Positions 50,027-59,502 are shown, numbered from the stretch's first letter. The stretch is 63,645 nucleotides of DNA from Granulicoccus phenolivorans DSM 17626 = NBRC 107789 = JCM 15570 (GCF_000423085.1 NZ_KE383975.1:1-63645); one strand, 5' to 3'. Notes: generated by a model from the sequence alone, not told the origin. A program made the numbers and translations.

Positions 50027-50749
50027 ATGACCAAAGTCATCGATGACATCGCGCCCGTACTGATCGACACCCTCAAAGACGGCATGACGCTTGCCGTCGG
50101 AGGCTTCGGTCTGTCCGGCGTCCCGACCGACCTGATCAACGCGGTCCGCGACTCGGGGGTGAAGAACCTCACCATCGTGTCGAACAATCTCGGCACCGAC
50201 GGCAAGGGCCTGGGCATCCTGCTGGAGACCAAGCAGATCTCCAAGGTCCTGGCCAGCTACGTCGGCGAGAACAAGCTGTTCATGAAGCAGTACATCGACG
50301 GCGAGCTCGATGTCGAGTTCGTCCCCCAGGGGACCCTGGCCGAGCGGATGCGCGCCGGCGGCGCGGGCATCCCGGGCTTCTACACCCGCACCGGAGTGGG
50401 CACCCTGGTGGCCGAGGGCAAGCCGACCGCGGAGTTCGACGGTGAGACCTACGTGCTGGAGCGCGGGATCGTGGCCGACATCGCCCTGGTCCATGCGCAC
50501 ACCTCCGACACCGACGGCAACCTGCGCTACCGGCGTACCGCCCGCAACTTCAACCCGCCGGCGGCCATGTCCGGGCGGATCACCTTCGCCGAGGCCGAGC
50601 ACATCGTCGAGGTCGGTGAACTCGACCCCGACGACATCCACACTCCCGGCGTGTTCGTGCATCACCTGAGCCGCGCCACCGCCGCCAAGGAGATCGAGCA
50701 GCGCACCGTACGCCCGCGCCCCGGCGCGACCACCGGACAGGAGGCCTGA
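50027..50749 (+). CDS. scoA: 3-oxoacid CoA-transferase, subunit A
   Basis: This 240-residue class I CoA transferase alpha subunit has [13 protein letters not shown] near the start and [19 protein letters not shown] further on. It moves CoA from succinyl-CoA to acetoacetate or a related 3-oxoacid with subunit B. AGGAGGG precedes the chosen ATG. It is followed 1 bp later by the B subunit. Confidence 0.93.
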   Translation: MTKVIDDIAPVLIDTLKDGMTLAVGGFGLSGVPTDLINAVRDSGVKNLTIVSNNLGTDGKGLGILLETKQISKVLASYVGENKLFMKQYIDGELDVEFVPQGTLAERMRAGGAGIPGFYTRTGVGTLVAEGKPTAEFDGETYVLERGIVADIALVHAHTSDTDGNLRYRRTARNFNPPAAMSGRITFAEAEHIVEVGELDPDDIHTPGVFVHHLSRATAAKEIEQRTVRPRPGATTGQEA

Positions 50750-50750
50750 G

Positions 50751-51392
50751 ATGGCCTGGACCCGCGACGAAATGGCGGCCATCGCCGCCTCCGAACTGCA
50801 TGACGGCGACTACGTCAACCTCGGCATCGGCATGCCCACCCTGGTCGCCAACAACCTCCCCGAAGGGGTGAAGGTGGTCCTGCAGAGCGAGAACGGCATC
50901 CTCGGAATGGGCCCGTTCCCCTACGAGGGCGACGAGGACCCCGACCTGATCAATGCCGGCAAGCAGACGGTCACCCTGCTCCCGGGGGCGGCGATCTTCG
51001 ACTCCGCAACCAGTTTCGCGATGATCCGCGGCGGCAAGATGGCCGCCGCGATCCTCGGCGCGATGCAGGTGGCCGGCAACGGTGACCTGGCCAACTGGCA
51101 GATCCCCGGCAAGCTGGTCAAGGGCATGGGCGGCGCGATGGACCTGGTCGCCGGGACGCGCCGGGTCATCGTGATGACCGACCATGTCGCCAAGGACGGT
51201 TCCTACAAGATCGTCGAAGAATGCTCGCTGCCGCTGACCGGCGTCGGCGTCGTCGATCGGATCATCACCGACCTGTGCGTGTTCGATGTGACCGCCGACG
51301 GTCTGGTGCTGCGCCAGCTCGCCCCCGGGGTGACCGAGGACGAGATCCGGGAGAAGACCGAGCCGACCTTCACCGTCGACCTGGCCGCCTGA
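50751..51392 (+). CDS. scoB: 3-oxoacid CoA-transferase, subunit B
   Basis: This 213-residue beta subunit carries the catalytic Glu in QSENGILG. It also has [11 protein letters not shown] and the C-terminal [15 protein letters not shown] typical of ScoB. With ScoA it activates acetoacetate to acetoacetyl-CoA. The 3-hydroxybutyrate dehydrogenase follows after 18 bp. Confidence 0.93.
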   Translation: MAWTRDEMAAIAASELHDGDYVNLGIGMPTLVANNLPEGVKVVLQSENGILGMGPFPYEGDEDPDLINAGKQTVTLLPGAAIFDSATSFAMIRGGKMAAAILGAMQVAGNGDLANWQIPGKLVKGMGGAMDLVAGTRRVIVMTDHVAKDGSYKIVEECSLPLTGVGVVDRIITDLCVFDVTADGLVLRQLAPGVTEDEIREKTEPTFTVDLAA

Positions 51393-51410
51393 ACCGAAGG
51401 AGAGAACGCC

Positions 51411-52172
51411 ATGAGCCTGTACGAAAACTTCCACCAGGGCCGTCGCGCCATGGTCACCGGTGCCGCGTCCGGGATCGGCCGGGCCACCGCGGTGGCGCTG
51501 GCCGGCACCGGCGCCCATGTGCTGGCCGTCGATGTCAACGCCGAGGGGCTGGAGTCCCTGGCCGCCGAGGTGCCGGGCATCGAGGCGGTGCCCTGTGACC
51601 TGTCCGACGTTGCCGCGATCCAGGAGCTGCCGAAGGACGTCGACATCCTGGTCAACAACGCCGGGATGCAGACCGTGAGCCCGATCGAGGAGTTCCCCGT
51701 GGAACGCTTCGAGCTGATCATGCGCGTGATGCTGCACGCCCCGTGGTACCTGATCCGCAACGCGATCCCGCACATGTACGACAAGGCCTGGGGCCGCATC
51801 GTCAACCTCTCCTCCGCGCACGGTCTGCGCGCCTCGGAGTTCAAGTCGGCCTACGTCACCGCCAAGCACGGCCTCGAGGGCCTGTCGAAGGTCGCCGCGC
51901 TGGAGGGAGCTCCGCACGGGGTGACCTCGGTGACGGTGAACCCGGCGTACGTGCGCACCCCGCTGGTGGAGAAGCAGATCGCCGATCAGGCGGCCACGCA
52001 CAAGATCTCCGAGGACGAGGTCGTCCAGAAGATCATGCTCGACCGGGTCCATGTGAAGCGCCTGGTCGAGCCGGAGGAGGTCGGCGAACTGGTGGTCTTC
52101 CTCACCGGTCCGGCCTCGGCGTCGATGAGCGGTACCTCCTACCCGATCGACGGGGCCTGGACCGCGTACTGA
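51411..52172 (+). CDS. 3-hydroxybutyrate dehydrogenase (SDR)
   Basis: This 253-residue SDR has TGAASGIG, NNAGMQ, the Ser of LSSAHGL and YVTAK. The segment FKSAYVTAKHGLEGLSK and AYVRTPLVEKQI identifies D-3-hydroxybutyrate dehydrogenase. It makes acetoacetate from 3-hydroxybutyrate with NAD+, feeding ScoAB. The module thus oxidises 3-hydroxybutyrate or polyhydroxybutyrate-derived units to acetoacetyl-CoA. Confidence 0.9.
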   Translation: MSLYENFHQGRRAMVTGAASGIGRATAVALAGTGAHVLAVDVNAEGLESLAAEVPGIEAVPCDLSDVAAIQELPKDVDILVNNAGMQTVSPIEEFPVERFELIMRVMLHAPWYLIRNAIPHMYDKAWGRIVNLSSAHGLRASEFKSAYVTAKHGLEGLSKVAALEGAPHGVTSVTVNPAYVRTPLVEKQIADQAATHKISEDEVVQKIMLDRVHVKRLVEPEEVGELVVFLTGPASASMSGTSYPIDGAWTAY

Positions 52173-52195
52173 TCGCCGCATCACCGAGATCCAGT

Positions 52196-52225
52196 TGCGG
52201 GCGCACCTCACCGGGTGCGCCCGCA
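52196..52225 (+). terminator. Hairpin after 3-hydroxybutyrate dehydrogenase
   Basis: A perfect 12-bp stem (52196-52207 with 52214-52225) and 6-nt loop, followed by a mildly T-rich stretch. Confidence 0.6.
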
Positions 52226-52268
52226 CGCGTTGTTCGGGTCGAGTTCGTCCCGGTCGAGCAGAGACTCT

Positions 52269-52274
52269 TATAAT
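52269..52274 (+). promoter_or_regulatory. TATAAT -10 box for the second ligase operon
   Basis: A consensus TATAAT 57 bp upstream of the ligase ATG; a weak TTCGTC lies about 19 bp upstream of it. The surrounding CTTATAATC is identical to the one at 21629-21637. Confidence 0.55.
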
Positions 52275-52331
52275 CCTGCGCAGAAATAGGTAGGGTGAGG
52301 GCGTTCACTGGCAACGACGCCCGAGGAGACG

Positions 52332-53876
52332 ATGTTGACGCGCCCCACCCCCGCCATCGGCGATTGGCTCGCCGACCTCGCTGCTCGGCCGGTTCAGTCC
52401 ACGCTCACCATCGAGCAGGAGACCACCACCACCGCCGACCTTGATCGGGCTGCCTCCCGCGTCGCATCCGCGCTGCTCGCCGCCGGGCTTCGGCCGGGGG
52501 ACCGGGTGGCCGTCCTCGGGCAGGCCAGCGTCGGCTTCCTGCAACTGTGGTTCGGCATCGCCCGCGCCGGGCTGATCGAGGTGCCGCTCAACCCCGCCGC
52601 GGGACCGTACCTGTTGCGCTACTACCTGCAGCAGTCCGGTGCCTGCGCGATCTTCTGTGATGCCGCGTACGCCCCGGCGGTCCGGGAAGCAGCAGCCGAG
52701 CTGCCCGAGGTGCGCCGGATCATCGTGATCGACGGGTCCGGGGAGGATTCCCTGGCGGCGTACGCAACCCATCGGCTCGACCCGCTCCCCGAGGTGGACC
52801 CCACCGGCACCGCGGTGCTCCTCTACACCTCCGGCACCACCGGGGCGCCGAAGGGAGCCCTGCTGTCGCACCGGGCCAATGTGAACCTGGCCCGCTACAA
52901 CGTGCGGTTGATGGACTACACCAGCGCGGACACGCTGTACGCGGTCTTCCCGCTGTATCACTCCAATGCCCGCTTCTGCAGTGTGATGTCGGCGATGGAG
53001 GCCGGCGCCGACCTGCTGCTGCACCGTCGATTCACCGCATCCGGCTTCTGGGACATCACCCGGGCGCACGACATCACCGCGTTCAACTATCAGGGCGCGA
53101 TGATGAGCATTCTGTTCAAACAGCCCGAGCGCGCCGATGATCGCGACAATCCGGTCCGGGTCGGGTTCGGGGCCCCCTGTCCGGTGGAGATCTTCGAACC
53201 GTTCGAGGAACGCTTCGGCGTCGCCCTGACCGAGATCTACGGCAGTACCGAGACCTCCCTGGTCTGCGACATGCCGCCCGCCCGGCGCCGGATCGGGACC
53301 TGCGGCACCGAGACCGAGCTGTACCAGCTGCGGATCGTCGACGCGGAGGACAACGAGGTGCCCGCCGGTACGCCCGGCGAGATCGTCGCCCGGCCCAAGA
53401 ATCCCGGCTGGATGTTCGACGGCTACCACGCCAATGCCGCGGCGACCGCCGAGGCCTGGCGCAATCTCTGGTTCCACACCGGCGACCGCGGCCAGGTCGA
53501 CCCCGACGGCTACCTGACCTTCCTGGACCGGATGAAGGACACCATCCGCCGCCGCGGGGAGAACATCTCCTCCTGGGAGATCGAGCGAATCGTCGCCGAA
53601 CATCCCGCGGTGGGCCAGGTCGGGGCGTACGGGGTGCGCTCGGAACTGTCCGAGGAGGACGTGATGATCGCGGTGGTCGCCGCGCCCGGGGCCGAGGTGC
53701 GTCCCGAGGAGATCATCGCGCACTGTACGCAGGGCCTGACCCGCTTCGCGATCCCGCGCTACATCCGGATGATGGACGCGCTGCCCCTGACCCCGAGCCA
53801 GCGGATCGAGAAGTACAAACTGCGTGCCGACGGGGTCACCGCCGACACCTGGGACCGGGAGGCCGCCGATGTCTGA
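52332..53876 (+). CDS. AMP-dependent acyl-CoA synthetase (CaiC-like), paralogue
   Basis: This 514-residue ligase is similar in motifs to the one at 22503: YTSGTTGAPKG, YGSTETS, EAWRNLWFHTGD and RRRGENISSWEIE, with TPSQRIEKYKL. It activates an acid to its CoA ester. Its ATG follows GAGGAGACG. It overlaps the following crotonase by 8 bp. Its N-terminal half is more diverged than its C-terminal domain. Confidence 0.92.
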   Translation: MLTRPTPAIGDWLADLAARPVQSTLTIEQETTTTADLDRAASRVASALLAAGLRPGDRVAVLGQASVGFLQLWFGIARAGLIEVPLNPAAGPYLLRYYLQQSGACAIFCDAAYAPAVREAAAELPEVRRIIVIDGSGEDSLAAYATHRLDPLPEVDPTGTAVLLYTSGTTGAPKGALLSHRANVNLARYNVRLMDYTSADTLYAVFPLYHSNARFCSVMSAMEAGADLLLHRRFTASGFWDITRAHDITAFNYQGAMMSILFKQPERADDRDNPVRVGFGAPCPVEIFEPFEERFGVALTEIYGSTETSLVCDMPPARRRIGTCGTETELYQLRIVDAEDNEVPAGTPGEIVARPKNPGWMFDGYHANAAATAEAWRNLWFHTGDRGQVDPDGYLTFLDRMKDTIRRRGENISSWEIERIVAEHPAVGQVGAYGVRSELSEEDVMIAVVAAPGAEVRPEEIIAHCTQGLTRFAIPRYIRMMDALPLTPSQRIEKYKLRADGVTADTWDREAADV

Positions 53877-54636
53877 GTGGAAGCGATTCGCCGTCGAGCG
53901 CCGCAATGACGGCGTGACAATCATCACGATGACCCGACCGGAAAAACTGAACGCGATGGATCAACTCTGGTTCGCCGAACTGACCGCGCTGATGAACGGG
54001 CTGGGGAGCGAGCAGGATCCGACCCGCGTGGCGGTGCTGACCGGGCAGGGGCGGGCGTTCTCCGCCGGCGGCGACATCGACATGTTCCACGACCTGGCCG
54101 GGGACGTCAGCCGGGTCCGGCCGCACCTGCGTCGGGTCTACGACGCCTTCCACGCCGTCGAGCGCTGCGCGGTGCCGGTGATCGCGGCGGTGAACGGGAT
54201 CGCCTATGGCGGCGGAACCGAGCTGACCATGGCCTGCGATATGGCTCTGGCTGGGGAAAATGCTCGCTTCTGCTGCAAGGAGGCGGCCGTCGGGCTGATG
54301 CCCGGATACGGGATCGTACGCGGGGCGGAGGTGATCGGGCGGCCCTGGACGCGCTACCTCGCGCTCAGCGGGCGCATCATCGATGCCGCGACCGCGGAAC
54401 GGATCGGCCTGGTCCAGCACACCGTCCCCGATGCGGACCTGCTGCCGGCCGCGCTGACCCTGGCCGAAGAGGTTGCCGCCCACCCCTCCCTGGCGGTCCG
54501 CGTGGGCAAGGCGTACCTGAATCGGGGCACCCACGACGGCTTCGATGAGTCGGTGGAGGCCATCGCCCTGCTGTTCGGCACCACGGAACATGCCGAGGCG
54601 GTGGCCGCTTTCCGGGCCCGCCGCGCGGGAAACTGA
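53869..54636 (+). CDS. Enoyl-CoA hydratase/isomerase family protein
   Basis: This 255-residue crotonase has GRAFSAGGD, IAYGGGTEL (Glu) and KEAAVGLMPGYG (second Glu), so both hydratase acids are present, unlike the crotonase at 21676. It likely hydrates an enoyl-CoA. It overlaps the ligase gene and precedes a GntR gene. Confidence 0.9.
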   Translation: MSEWKRFAVERRNDGVTIITMTRPEKLNAMDQLWFAELTALMNGLGSEQDPTRVAVLTGQGRAFSAGGDIDMFHDLAGDVSRVRPHLRRVYDAFHAVERCAVPVIAAVNGIAYGGGTELTMACDMALAGENARFCCKEAAVGLMPGYGIVRGAEVIGRPWTRYLALSGRIIDAATAERIGLVQHTVPDADLLPAALTLAEEVAAHPSLAVRVGKAYLNRGTHDGFDESVEAIALLFGTTEHAEAVAAFRARRAGN

Positions 54637-54721
54637 TTTCGGGCAGGCAAGGTACACCCCCTACCCTGAGAACGATCTGCAGGGTCAAGTATCCTGCGCA
54701 CCCAATCCTCTAGGAGGCACC

Positions 54722-55456
54722 GTGGCACCCGGTCGGCGTCCCGAAAAAACCGCGACCATCGTGGCCCGTCGCATCGTTGAGGATATCCACGTCAACAATC
54801 GGCAACCCGGTGACCACCTGCCGCCCGAGAAGGACATGCTCGAGCGCTACCAGGTCGGCCGCGGCACCCTGCGCGAGGCCCTGCGCTTCCTGGAGCTGCA
54901 GAACGTCCTGGCCATTCGCCCCGGCCCCGGCGGCGGGCCGGTGGTGCTGCAGCCGGAGGCGGGAGCACTGGGGGTGTCGTTGTTGTTGCTGCTGCAGTTC
55001 GACCGCGCGCCGTACGCCATGCTGCTCGAGGCCCGGGCGACGCTGGAACCGGTGCTGGTGGAGATCGCGGCCCAACGCGCCACCCCGGAGAACATCGCGG
55101 AGTTGGAGGCGATCGTCTTGCGCAGTCGGGAACTGGTCAACGACCCCACCGGCTTCGGCCAGTCCAACAAGGAGTTCCACGAACAGTTGGCCACCAGCAC
55201 CCAGAACTCGGTGTATCGCTACTTCCTGTCCGCCCTGCTGGAGGTGCTCGACGAGCGCACCGTGCCCAACGCGTACACCCCCGAGACCATCGAGAAGGTG
55301 CTGACCTTCAACGAGGCCATCCTCGAGGCCTTCCGCGCCAAGGACGGCACCCGCGCCGCCGAGCTCACCCGGGCCCACCTCAACGGCTACGTACGCGACC
55401 TCGACGAGCGATTCCCGGACTTCCAGAGCCGACCGATCAACTGGGTCGGCCGCTGA
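54722..55456 (+). CDS. GntR family regulator, FadR/FCD subfamily, paralogue
   Basis: This 244-residue regulator is the same length as that at 30092 and shares the recognition helix YQVGRGTLREALRFLELQNV. A GTG start follows TAGGAGG. It follows the ligase - crotonase pair by 85 bp and probably controls it in response to an acyl-CoA. The near-identical DNA-binding helix suggests both regulators may read the same DNA sites. Confidence 0.9.
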   Translation: MAPGRRPEKTATIVARRIVEDIHVNNRQPGDHLPPEKDMLERYQVGRGTLREALRFLELQNVLAIRPGPGGGPVVLQPEAGALGVSLLLLLQFDRAPYAMLLEARATLEPVLVEIAAQRATPENIAELEAIVLRSRELVNDPTGFGQSNKEFHEQLATSTQNSVYRYFLSALLEVLDERTVPNAYTPETIEKVLTFNEAILEAFRAKDGTRAAELTRAHLNGYVRDLDERFPDFQSRPINWVGR

Positions 55457-55468
55457 CCGACCCCCGGC

Positions 55469-56005
55469 TCAGCCGAGCGTGGGCGGTTCCTCGCCCTCCT
55501 CGGGCAGCGCCACCCCGGGCAGTGCACGCTCCATCCAGAGCACGTCGATCCAGCGGCCGAACTTGCGGCCGGCCTGGTTCCACTCACCGCATTCGGTGAA
55601 TCCGAAGTCCTGGTGCAGTCGGATCGAGGGGGCGTGCGGCAGCGCGATACACGCGTACGCCCGGTGCACCCGGCCCTGCAGGACCCGGAACAACTCCTGG
55701 TACAGCGCCCGGCCCAGCCCCCGACCGATTGATTCGGGGGAGGTGTACACCGAGGTCTCCACCGCATAGGCGTACGCCGGTTTGGAGCGCAGCGGACCGG
55801 CCGAGGCATACCCGAGCAGCGCTCCCTCGTCCTCCAGCACCACGATCGGATGGGCCGACTCGGCCGGATGCGCGGCGATCCAGGCCCGGGTGTCGCCCTC
55901 GCTCTCCGGTTCGAGGTCGAAGGTGACCACCGTGTGCCGGATATAATGATTGCGAATTTCACGCAGTTGGCCGGCATCGGCGGGTCGCACGGTTCTGACG
56001 TCCAC
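55469..56005 (-). CDS. GNAT family N-acetyltransferase
   Basis: This 178-residue GNAT protein resembles phosphinothricin/methionine-sulfoximine acetyltransferases: IRNHYIRHTVVTFD near the start, then VYTSPESIGRGLGRALYQEL (acetyl-CoA loop), and CIALPHAPSIRLHQDFGF. I chose the GTG at 56005 over the longer frame; AGGAAAG lies upstream. It is divergent from the response regulator and ends 12 bp from the GntR stop. The acetyl acceptor is unknown. Confidence 0.88.
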   Translation of the reverse strand: MDVRTVRPADAGQLREIRNHYIRHTVVTFDLEPESEGDTRAWIAAHPAESAHPIVVLEDEGALLGYASAGPLRSKPAYAYAVETSVYTSPESIGRGLGRALYQELFRVLQGRVHRAYACIALPHAPSIRLHQDFGFTECGEWNQAGRKFGRWIDVLWMERALPGVALPEEGEEPPTLG

Positions 56006-56107
56006 GTTCAACTTTCCTAACCCAAGAACTTGTGGGCACACTGTACTCGTTGGTACTGGCGGATCGGCCATGGTAACGCCGCCGTCGGCCGGGCAGAGGA
56101 GGACGCG

Positions 56108-56749
56108 ATGTACTCGTTGGGGTTGGTGGACGATCACTTTGCAGTTCCGATGGGGATGGCTGCACTGTTCGAGGAGACCGAGGACCTGCGGCTGACCGCC
56201 AGCGCGCGGACCGTCGACGAGTTGTTGGCCGAGGACCCCCAGTTGGACCTGGTGCTGCTGGACCTGAGCCTGGCCGACAAATCCATGCCGGAGGAGAACG
56301 TCGCCAAGCTCTCCGCACGCGGCATCCCGGCGTTGGCCTTCACCAGTGGCGACAACGCCTACTTGATCCGGTCGGCCGCCCGCGGCGGGGTGATCGGGGT
56401 GGTCCGCAAGTCCCAGGAGCCGGAGATTCTGCTGGCCGCGATCCGCGGTGCCCTGCGCGAGGATGCCGATCTGCTGTCGGGGGAATGGGCGGCGGCCGTC
56501 GACGGCGACCCGGTCCTCGACTCGGTCGGTCTGTCGGAGCGGCAGCGGGAGGTCCTGGAACTGTTCGCCTGCGGCGAGTCGGCCAAGCGGGTCGCCAATC
56601 GCACCGGCCTGTCGGTGACCACCGTGAACGACTACCTGCTGCGCATCCGGGCCAAGTACGCCCAGCACGGTCGGGAAGCCCATACCAAGGTCGACCTGTA
56701 CAAGCGCGCGGTGGAGGACGGCGTGCTGCCTCCGCCCAGTCGCTCCTGA
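56108..56749 (+). CDS. LuxR-family two-component response regulator
   Basis: This 213-residue response regulator has an N-terminal receiver domain (VDDH, phosphoacceptor Asp52 in LLDLSL) and a C-terminal LuxR-type helix-turn-helix (LSERQREVLELFACGESAKRVA). It likely activates or represses genes on phosphorylation. The kinase-like gene follows after 23 bp. Confidence 0.9.
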   Translation: MYSLGLVDDHFAVPMGMAALFEETEDLRLTASARTVDELLAEDPQLDLVLLDLSLADKSMPEENVAKLSARGIPALAFTSGDNAYLIRSAARGGVIGVVRKSQEPEILLAAIRGALREDADLLSGEWAAAVDGDPVLDSVGLSERQREVLELFACGESAKRVANRTGLSVTTVNDYLLRIRAKYAQHGREAHTKVDLYKRAVEDGVLPPPSRS

Positions 56750-56772
56750 GCAGCTCGTAGGCAGTTCCCGAG

Positions 56773-57930
56773 GTGAACAGCACCGTGCGCACAGCCCCGC
56801 CCGGCGGAATCCGCTCGGTGGGGATCACCGTCGGCGGGGTGTACGCCTTCTACGCCCTGGCCGCGCTGCCGGAGGCCATGAGCAAGCCGATCGAGCAGAA
56901 CATCGTGGCGACCCTGGCCTGGTTGCCCGGTGTGCTGATGCTCATCCCGTTCCTGCTCGGCCGGATCCGGATCGGGCGGGTGATGGCCCTGATCGCCTCG
57001 GCGTGCCAACTGGCCGCCATCTGCCTGTGGCCGCTGGTGGACAGCGGAACCGGCAACCGGACCGATTTCTGGATCCACGGCTTCATCGGCCTGGCTCCGA
57101 TCGCGATGCTGCTGGCGGCCGGGGTCGGGGCGGCGACCCTGATGCTGGTGGTGATCACCGTGGCCACCGAAGTCGTCCTGAGACGGATCGGTGCGGTGAC
57201 CGCGCTCCAGGTCACCGTCGTGCGTACGCTGTTCACCCTCGCCTACTCCGGCTTCGTGATGCTCGTGGTGCACGTGGTGATCTCCACGCTGAACCGGGTC
57301 CATCGGGAGGTGACCGCCACCGCCGGACGCCGCGCCGCTCGGGCCGGTGAGATCGCCCGGGCCGAAGAGGTCGCCCGCCTGGATCGGCTGACCCACGACT
57401 ACATCCTGGCGCTGTTGGCGGGCGCCGCCGAGGGGACCCCGACGCAGAAGCTGATGGTTCAGGCCGAGGCCCTGTCCCGCCAACTCGCCAGCGGCGCCGA
57501 CCCGATGAGCCAGGAGGACGGGATCATCTCGATGGCCCGCCGGGTGATCGGCCGGGCCGACGCGTACCAGATTCCGGTCCTGCTGACCGGGCAGGTGAGT
57601 GAGCTCGATCCGGCGATCGACGGGCCCGGACCGACGGTGCCGAGTCTGGTCTCCCAGGAGTTCGAGGCGGCCGTCGACGAGGCGATGCGGAACAGTGTGC
57701 TGCATGCCGGCCCGCTCGCCGAACCCCGGATGGCCCTCTCCCTGCGCGAGGACCGGATCACCGCGGAACTGACCGATCACGGGGTCGGGTTCGACCTCAC
57801 CCAGCACAATCCACGGCTGGGGGTCCGGATGAGCATCCTGCACCGGATGCGGTCGTTGCCCGGTGGCTGGGCCGAGGTCAATACCGCCCCGGGGGCGGGA
57901 ACCAGGGTGGTGATCGGATGGCGCCGATGA
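56773..57930 (+). CDS. Sensor histidine kinase-like membrane protein
   Basis: This 385-residue protein has about six hydrophobic segments (residues 15-175), then a cytoplasmic part with RLTHDY (His208, candidate phosphoacceptor), an N-box-like EAMRNSVLHAG and G-box-like DHGVGFD, with MSILHRMRS. These are diverged from the standard NarL-type kinase set, but the ATPase fold seems intact. GTG is the probable start. It likely phosphorylates the response regulator before it. Confidence 0.8.
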   Translation: MNSTVRTAPPGGIRSVGITVGGVYAFYALAALPEAMSKPIEQNIVATLAWLPGVLMLIPFLLGRIRIGRVMALIASACQLAAICLWPLVDSGTGNRTDFWIHGFIGLAPIAMLLAAGVGAATLMLVVITVATEVVLRRIGAVTALQVTVVRTLFTLAYSGFVMLVVHVVISTLNRVHREVTATAGRRAARAGEIARAEEVARLDRLTHDYILALLAGAAEGTPTQKLMVQAEALSRQLASGADPMSQEDGIISMARRVIGRADAYQIPVLLTGQVSELDPAIDGPGPTVPSLVSQEFEAAVDEAMRNSVLHAGPLAEPRMALSLREDRITAELTDHGVGFDLTQHNPRLGVRMSILHRMRSLPGGWAEVNTAPGAGTRVVIGWRR

Positions 57931-58943
57931 ACCGGCCGCCGCTGAGCCTGCCGGACCTGCTGGATGCCTCGATCGCCCCGTTCCGTCGCGTACCGCTGCT
58001 GATCTGGGCCCTGCTCGGCAGTTCGATGGCGCTCACGCTGACCCTGGGCTTCTGGTCCGCCTACCGCAACCCGTTCGTGGTGGCCCTGCTGGCCCTGGTG
58101 GCCGGGCTGGTCATGGCGCTCCCGCTGCGCCGGGAATGGACGCACTGGCGCTGGGCCTGCCTGGGCTGGATCCCGTTGACCGCCCTGGTGCTGGCCCAGG
58201 TCGAGCTCCCGCTGGGCGAGGCGATCGAACTGTGGCCGTTGCCGACCGCCGCGATCAGCCTCGGCATGATGGTCGTGCTCGGGCACTGGCGTCCGGCCTG
58301 GCTGGCCGCCGGCGGGGTGCTCCTGGTGACCATCGGCTGGGTGAAACTGAGCGGGCTGGCGGTGGAACCCGCGGCGGAGATGATCGGCTGGATGTCCCCG
58401 ATCGTCGCGGCGACTGTGATGTTGTGGGTCCTGCGCCGGGCCCTGCGCCGGCTGGAGATGAACACCGCCGAGGAGGCCGAGCTGCGGCTGGAGACCGAAG
58501 AGCTCCAGTCCCGCAACGCGGCCCGGGAGGCGTACAACCGGGAACTGCGGGACGCGGTCGGCGACCTGTTGGATCGGATCGCGACCGGCCGGCCGATGAG
58601 CCCCCAGGAGCGACGCACCTGCACCCTGGTCGAGGGCAAGCTGCGGGACCGGATCCGGGGTCGCAGCCTCACCAACGACGCGATCGAGCAGGCGATCTGG
58701 GCGGCCCGGGAGCGCGGCGCCCAGGTCACCCTGCTCGATGATCGGCGGTCCTGGATCGGGATCGACGAGCTTCGGGGATCCATTCAGAAGGCCGCGATCG
58801 ACCTGTTGGCCGGGCTGGGCGAGGGGGATTCGGGAACGATCCGGCTGCTCCCGGCGGGGCGCCGGCGGGTGGCCTCCCTGGTGGTGGGCCGGGCCGACGG
58901 GACCGGCGATGCCCGTACCTTCCCCGATCCGGCCGATCGGTAG
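57927..58943 (+). CDS. Membrane protein, degenerate kinase-like partner
   Basis: This 338-residue protein has about six hydrophobic helices, a predicted coiled coil (RRALRRLEMNTAEEAELRLETEELQS) and a cytoplasmic region without the ATP-binding motifs of kinases. It overlaps the kinase-like gene by 4 bp and could form a complex with it, for example as a non-catalytic subunit. No family name was recognised with confidence. An upstream ATG at 57918 is also possible. Confidence 0.6.
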   Translation: MNRPPLSLPDLLDASIAPFRRVPLLIWALLGSSMALTLTLGFWSAYRNPFVVALLALVAGLVMALPLRREWTHWRWACLGWIPLTALVLAQVELPLGEAIELWPLPTAAISLGMMVVLGHWRPAWLAAGGVLLVTIGWVKLSGLAVEPAAEMIGWMSPIVAATVMLWVLRRALRRLEMNTAEEAELRLETEELQSRNAAREAYNRELRDAVGDLLDRIATGRPMSPQERRTCTLVEGKLRDRIRGRSLTNDAIEQAIWAARERGAQVTLLDDRRSWIGIDELRGSIQKAAIDLLAGLGEGDSGTIRLLPAGRRRVASLVVGRADGTGDARTFPDPADR

Positions 58944-58953
58944 CCCGGCTCAG

Positions 58954-58982
58954 GAGCCGATCGGTCGGTAGCCGATCGGCTC
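58954..58982. terminator. Hairpin between convergent genes
   Basis: An 11-bp perfect stem (58954-58964 with 58972-58982) with a 7-nt loop ends at the DinB stop codon. Confidence 0.55.
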
Positions 58983-59502
58983 AGTAGCCGATGCGCCAGC
59001 CGGACAGCAGGCCGCGGGCGTACTGGGCCTGGCCGAGGTGGGCGACCGCGTCGTCGATCACACTGATCAGCCGTACGCCCCGGGTGACCGGCGGATCCCA
59101 GGAGGTGTCGATCACCTCGCTGAGCGACGCCTCGGTGAGCCCCGACAGGTACGCCGCGAGGTGATCGGAGACCGCCTGCCAGTAGCCGCGCAGCGCGTCG
59201 GCGGAGGAGACCCGCAGGGCCGCGGCCTCCTCGGCGGTGTCACCGAAGCCGACCTCGCTGTCGGGCCGATCCACCCCGGTCCGGGTCGGCCATCCGCCGG
59301 CCTCCCAGACCTGGGCCGCGCCGGCCAGGTGGGCCACTTGGGCATCCCACTGTCGGGCGGCGTGCCAGACCAGCCAGGCGATCGAATTGCCCCGGCCCTC
59401 GGGCAGGGCGTGCAGCAGATCCGGGTCGAGCCCGTCCAGAATGCGATCGACCGCACCCAGCGGACGGGAGGCGGCATCGGTCAGAACGGCAATACTGTCC
59501 AT
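58981..59502 (-). CDS. DinB family protein (mycothiol-dependent maleylpyruvate isomerase-like)
   Basis: This 173-residue four-helix DinB-fold protein has WLVWHAARQWDAQ and a C-terminal DDAVAHLGQAQYARG, giving the His residues that bind metal in the family. Actinobacterial members are often thiol transferases using mycothiol. I chose the ATG at 59502, since the longer N-terminus is Arg/Gly-rich and unlike the family. The substrate is unknown. Confidence 0.82.
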   Translation of the reverse strand: MDSIAVLTDAASRPLGAVDRILDGLDPDLLHALPEGRGNSIAWLVWHAARQWDAQVAHLAGAAQVWEAGGWPTRTGVDRPDSEVGFGDTAEEAAALRVSSADALRGYWQAVSDHLAAYLSGLTEASLSEVIDTSWDPPVTRGVRLISVIDDAVAHLGQAQYARGLLSGWRIGY

